Shown piece by piece: positions 62,890-64,000 of a DNA stretch of 64,000 bases. How positions within the stretch are numbered: position 1 is the first letter of the stretch; the number at the start of each line of letters is the position of its first letter. The position numbers were made by a program, and so were the translations under genes. This DNA is from Chloroflexota bacterium (lineage in GTDB: Bacteria; Chloroflexota; Dehalococcoidia; JACPEP01), in assembly GCA_016183425.1 (NCBI GenBank), contig JACPEP010000008.1, positions 108,957-172,956 on the forward strand, written 5' to 3'. The notes beneath the pieces were generated by a model. That model ran no database searches and was not told where the DNA came from. It saw only the letters and a program-made list of their open reading frames with translations.

Positions 62890-64000
62890 CTACTGGATGG
62901 CGTAAACCTTACCGTCGTGGGACCCTACGTACAGAGTGTCACCGGCAATGGCGGGGGAGCTGGTGATTTTGCCCGCGGTAGCAAAGGCCCAGCGCTTCTG
63001 GCCGGTGGCGGTATCCAGGGCGTAAAGGTAACCGTCATCGGAGCCTATGAAGACCAACCCTCCGGCTACGGCGGGAGAGGACTGCACCGACCCGGCGGTG
63101 GCAAAGTCCCACCTTTTTTGGCGAGTATTCAGATCTATAGCGTAGACCCGGCCATCGTCGGAGCCTACATAAGCTGAATCTTCATCAATGGCCGGGGAGG
63201 AGGCCACCGGCCCTTTGGCTTTGAAGTCCCAAAGCCAGCCGCTTTGAGGTGGGGGTGGTGGCACCTGGTATCCCCAGCGATAGATCCAGCTCCACACCGT
63301 TCTTACCACGCCCTCCCAAGCCGGACCCTGGGCCATGGCCTCCAGGACTCGCATTTTGCCATCTTCAGCCCCAAAGAAGACCTTGCCCTGAGCTACCGCA
63401 GGCGATGAGTTAATGAGGCTGAAGGTGCGATACTGCCACCTTTCCACCCCGGTGGCCGCATTAAGAAAATAGAAGGTGCCATTGGTGGCACCGATATAGA
63501 GGATGCCTTGGGCTACGGCGGGTGAGGAGCCAACGTAGCTATCGGTGTCGAACTGCCATTTCTGGGCTCCGGTGGCCGCATCCACAGCGTAGACCCGTCC
63601 GTCGTCGGAGCCGATGAAGACGAGGCCACCGGCCACGGCAGGAGACGAGGTTACGGCGTAAACAGCTTTAAACTCCCAGAGCTTCTCCCCAGACGCCGCC
63701 CTCAGGGCATAGAGGCGGCCATCGTTGGAGCCCACATAGACTACCCCCCCTACCACCGCTGGGGAGGAATCTACCCAGCTTTCGGTCTGAAAGCGCCACT
63801 TCAAGCGGCCCGTGGCGACCTCCAGGGCGTAAAGGTAGCCATCCCGGGAGCCTACATAAAGGGTATCCCCAGCCACCGCTGGGGAGGAATGAATAGGCCC
63901 CCCGGTAGCAAACTCCCATATCTTGATTCCCCGCCCGGGCCCTTGGCCTTCGGGTAAGGTACGGGAGTGGCTCAGGTCCCGACCCCACACCACCCAATCC
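62890..64000 (-). CDS. PQQ-like beta-propeller repeat protein, 5'-truncated by window edge
   Basis: Repeated blades ...SSPAVAGGLVFIGSDDGYLYALDTATGQKRWAFATAG...; frame is open to the right edge (DWVVWGRDLSHSR). Confidence 0.9.
   Translation of the reverse strand, partial: DWVVWGRDLSHSRTLPEGQGPGRGIKIWEFATGGPIHSSPAVAGDTLYVGSRDGYLYALEVATGRLKWRFQTESWVDSSPAVVGGVVYVGSNDGRLYALRAASGEKLWEFKAVYAVTSSPAVAGGLVFIGSDDGRVYAVDAATGAQKWQFDTDSYVGSSPAVAQGILYIGATNGTFYFLNAATGVERWQYRTFSLINSSPAVAQGKVFFGAEDGKMRVLEAMAQGPAWEGVVRTVWSWIYRWGYQVPPPPPQSGWLWDFKAKGPVASSPAIDEDSAYVGSDDGRVYAIDLNTRQKRWDFATAGSVQSSPAVAGGLVFIGSDDGYLYALDTATGQKRWAFATAGKITSSPAIAGDTLYVGSHDGKVYAIQ

Noticed and set aside
1-64000. CRISPR arrays
   Set aside because: No series of regularly spaced identical 24-40 bp repeats and no cas-like ORFs were seen.
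1-64000. rRNA genes or complete tRNA genes
   Set aside because: No rRNA-like stretches; only the truncated tRNA-like fragment at 27.56-27.60 kb was found by eye. A covariance-model scan was not possible.
1-64000. Prophage or insertion sequence with transposase
   Set aside because: No transposase, integrase, terminase or structural phage ORFs recognised; repeats are short and non-autonomous.

Overview
The window is a bacterial chromosomal segment with dense, mostly co-directional genes. Most of it appears GC-rich; 27.66-29.5 kb is visibly AT-richer. Gene content and order suggest Chloroflexota, possibly a Dehalococcoidia relative, but I inferred this without any search. The left third (about 1-18.7 kb) is an unusual accessory locus. 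It has five paralogous arginine deiminase/DDAH/amidinotransferase-fold proteins and four family-5 ABC solute-binding lipoproteins with no permease or ATPase in view. It also has an atypical M20 peptidase, three small cupins plus a bicupin sharing an HQHFN signature, and an orphan EutA-like reactivase. Two readable gene relics (an SBP 3' end and a cupin C-terminus) show that the locus grew by duplication and decay. Next come an FTR1-DUF2318 / FtsX / FtsX / ABC ATPase iron cluster, a PPOX-UbiA fusion, and a stand-alone molybdenum hydroxylase large subunit. After those are a tRNA-3'-end-like fragment beside the AT-richer islet, an AbrB-PIN toxin-antitoxin module with a duplicated 117-bp promoter/operator, and a decayed multiheme cytochrome. 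The right half is housekeeping: rpsB-tsf-pyrH-[RdhA-like Fe-S protein]-frr-uppS-cdsA-dxr-rseP-ispG, proS, tyrS, ribF, argF, cdaA-ybbR-der-plsY-gpsA, proB and others. The best candidate for an undescribed system is the amidinotransferase/SBP/cupin locus. The next best are the RdhA-like gene inside pyrH-frr and the duplicated TA operator. All family calls come from reading motifs by eye; no database search was run.
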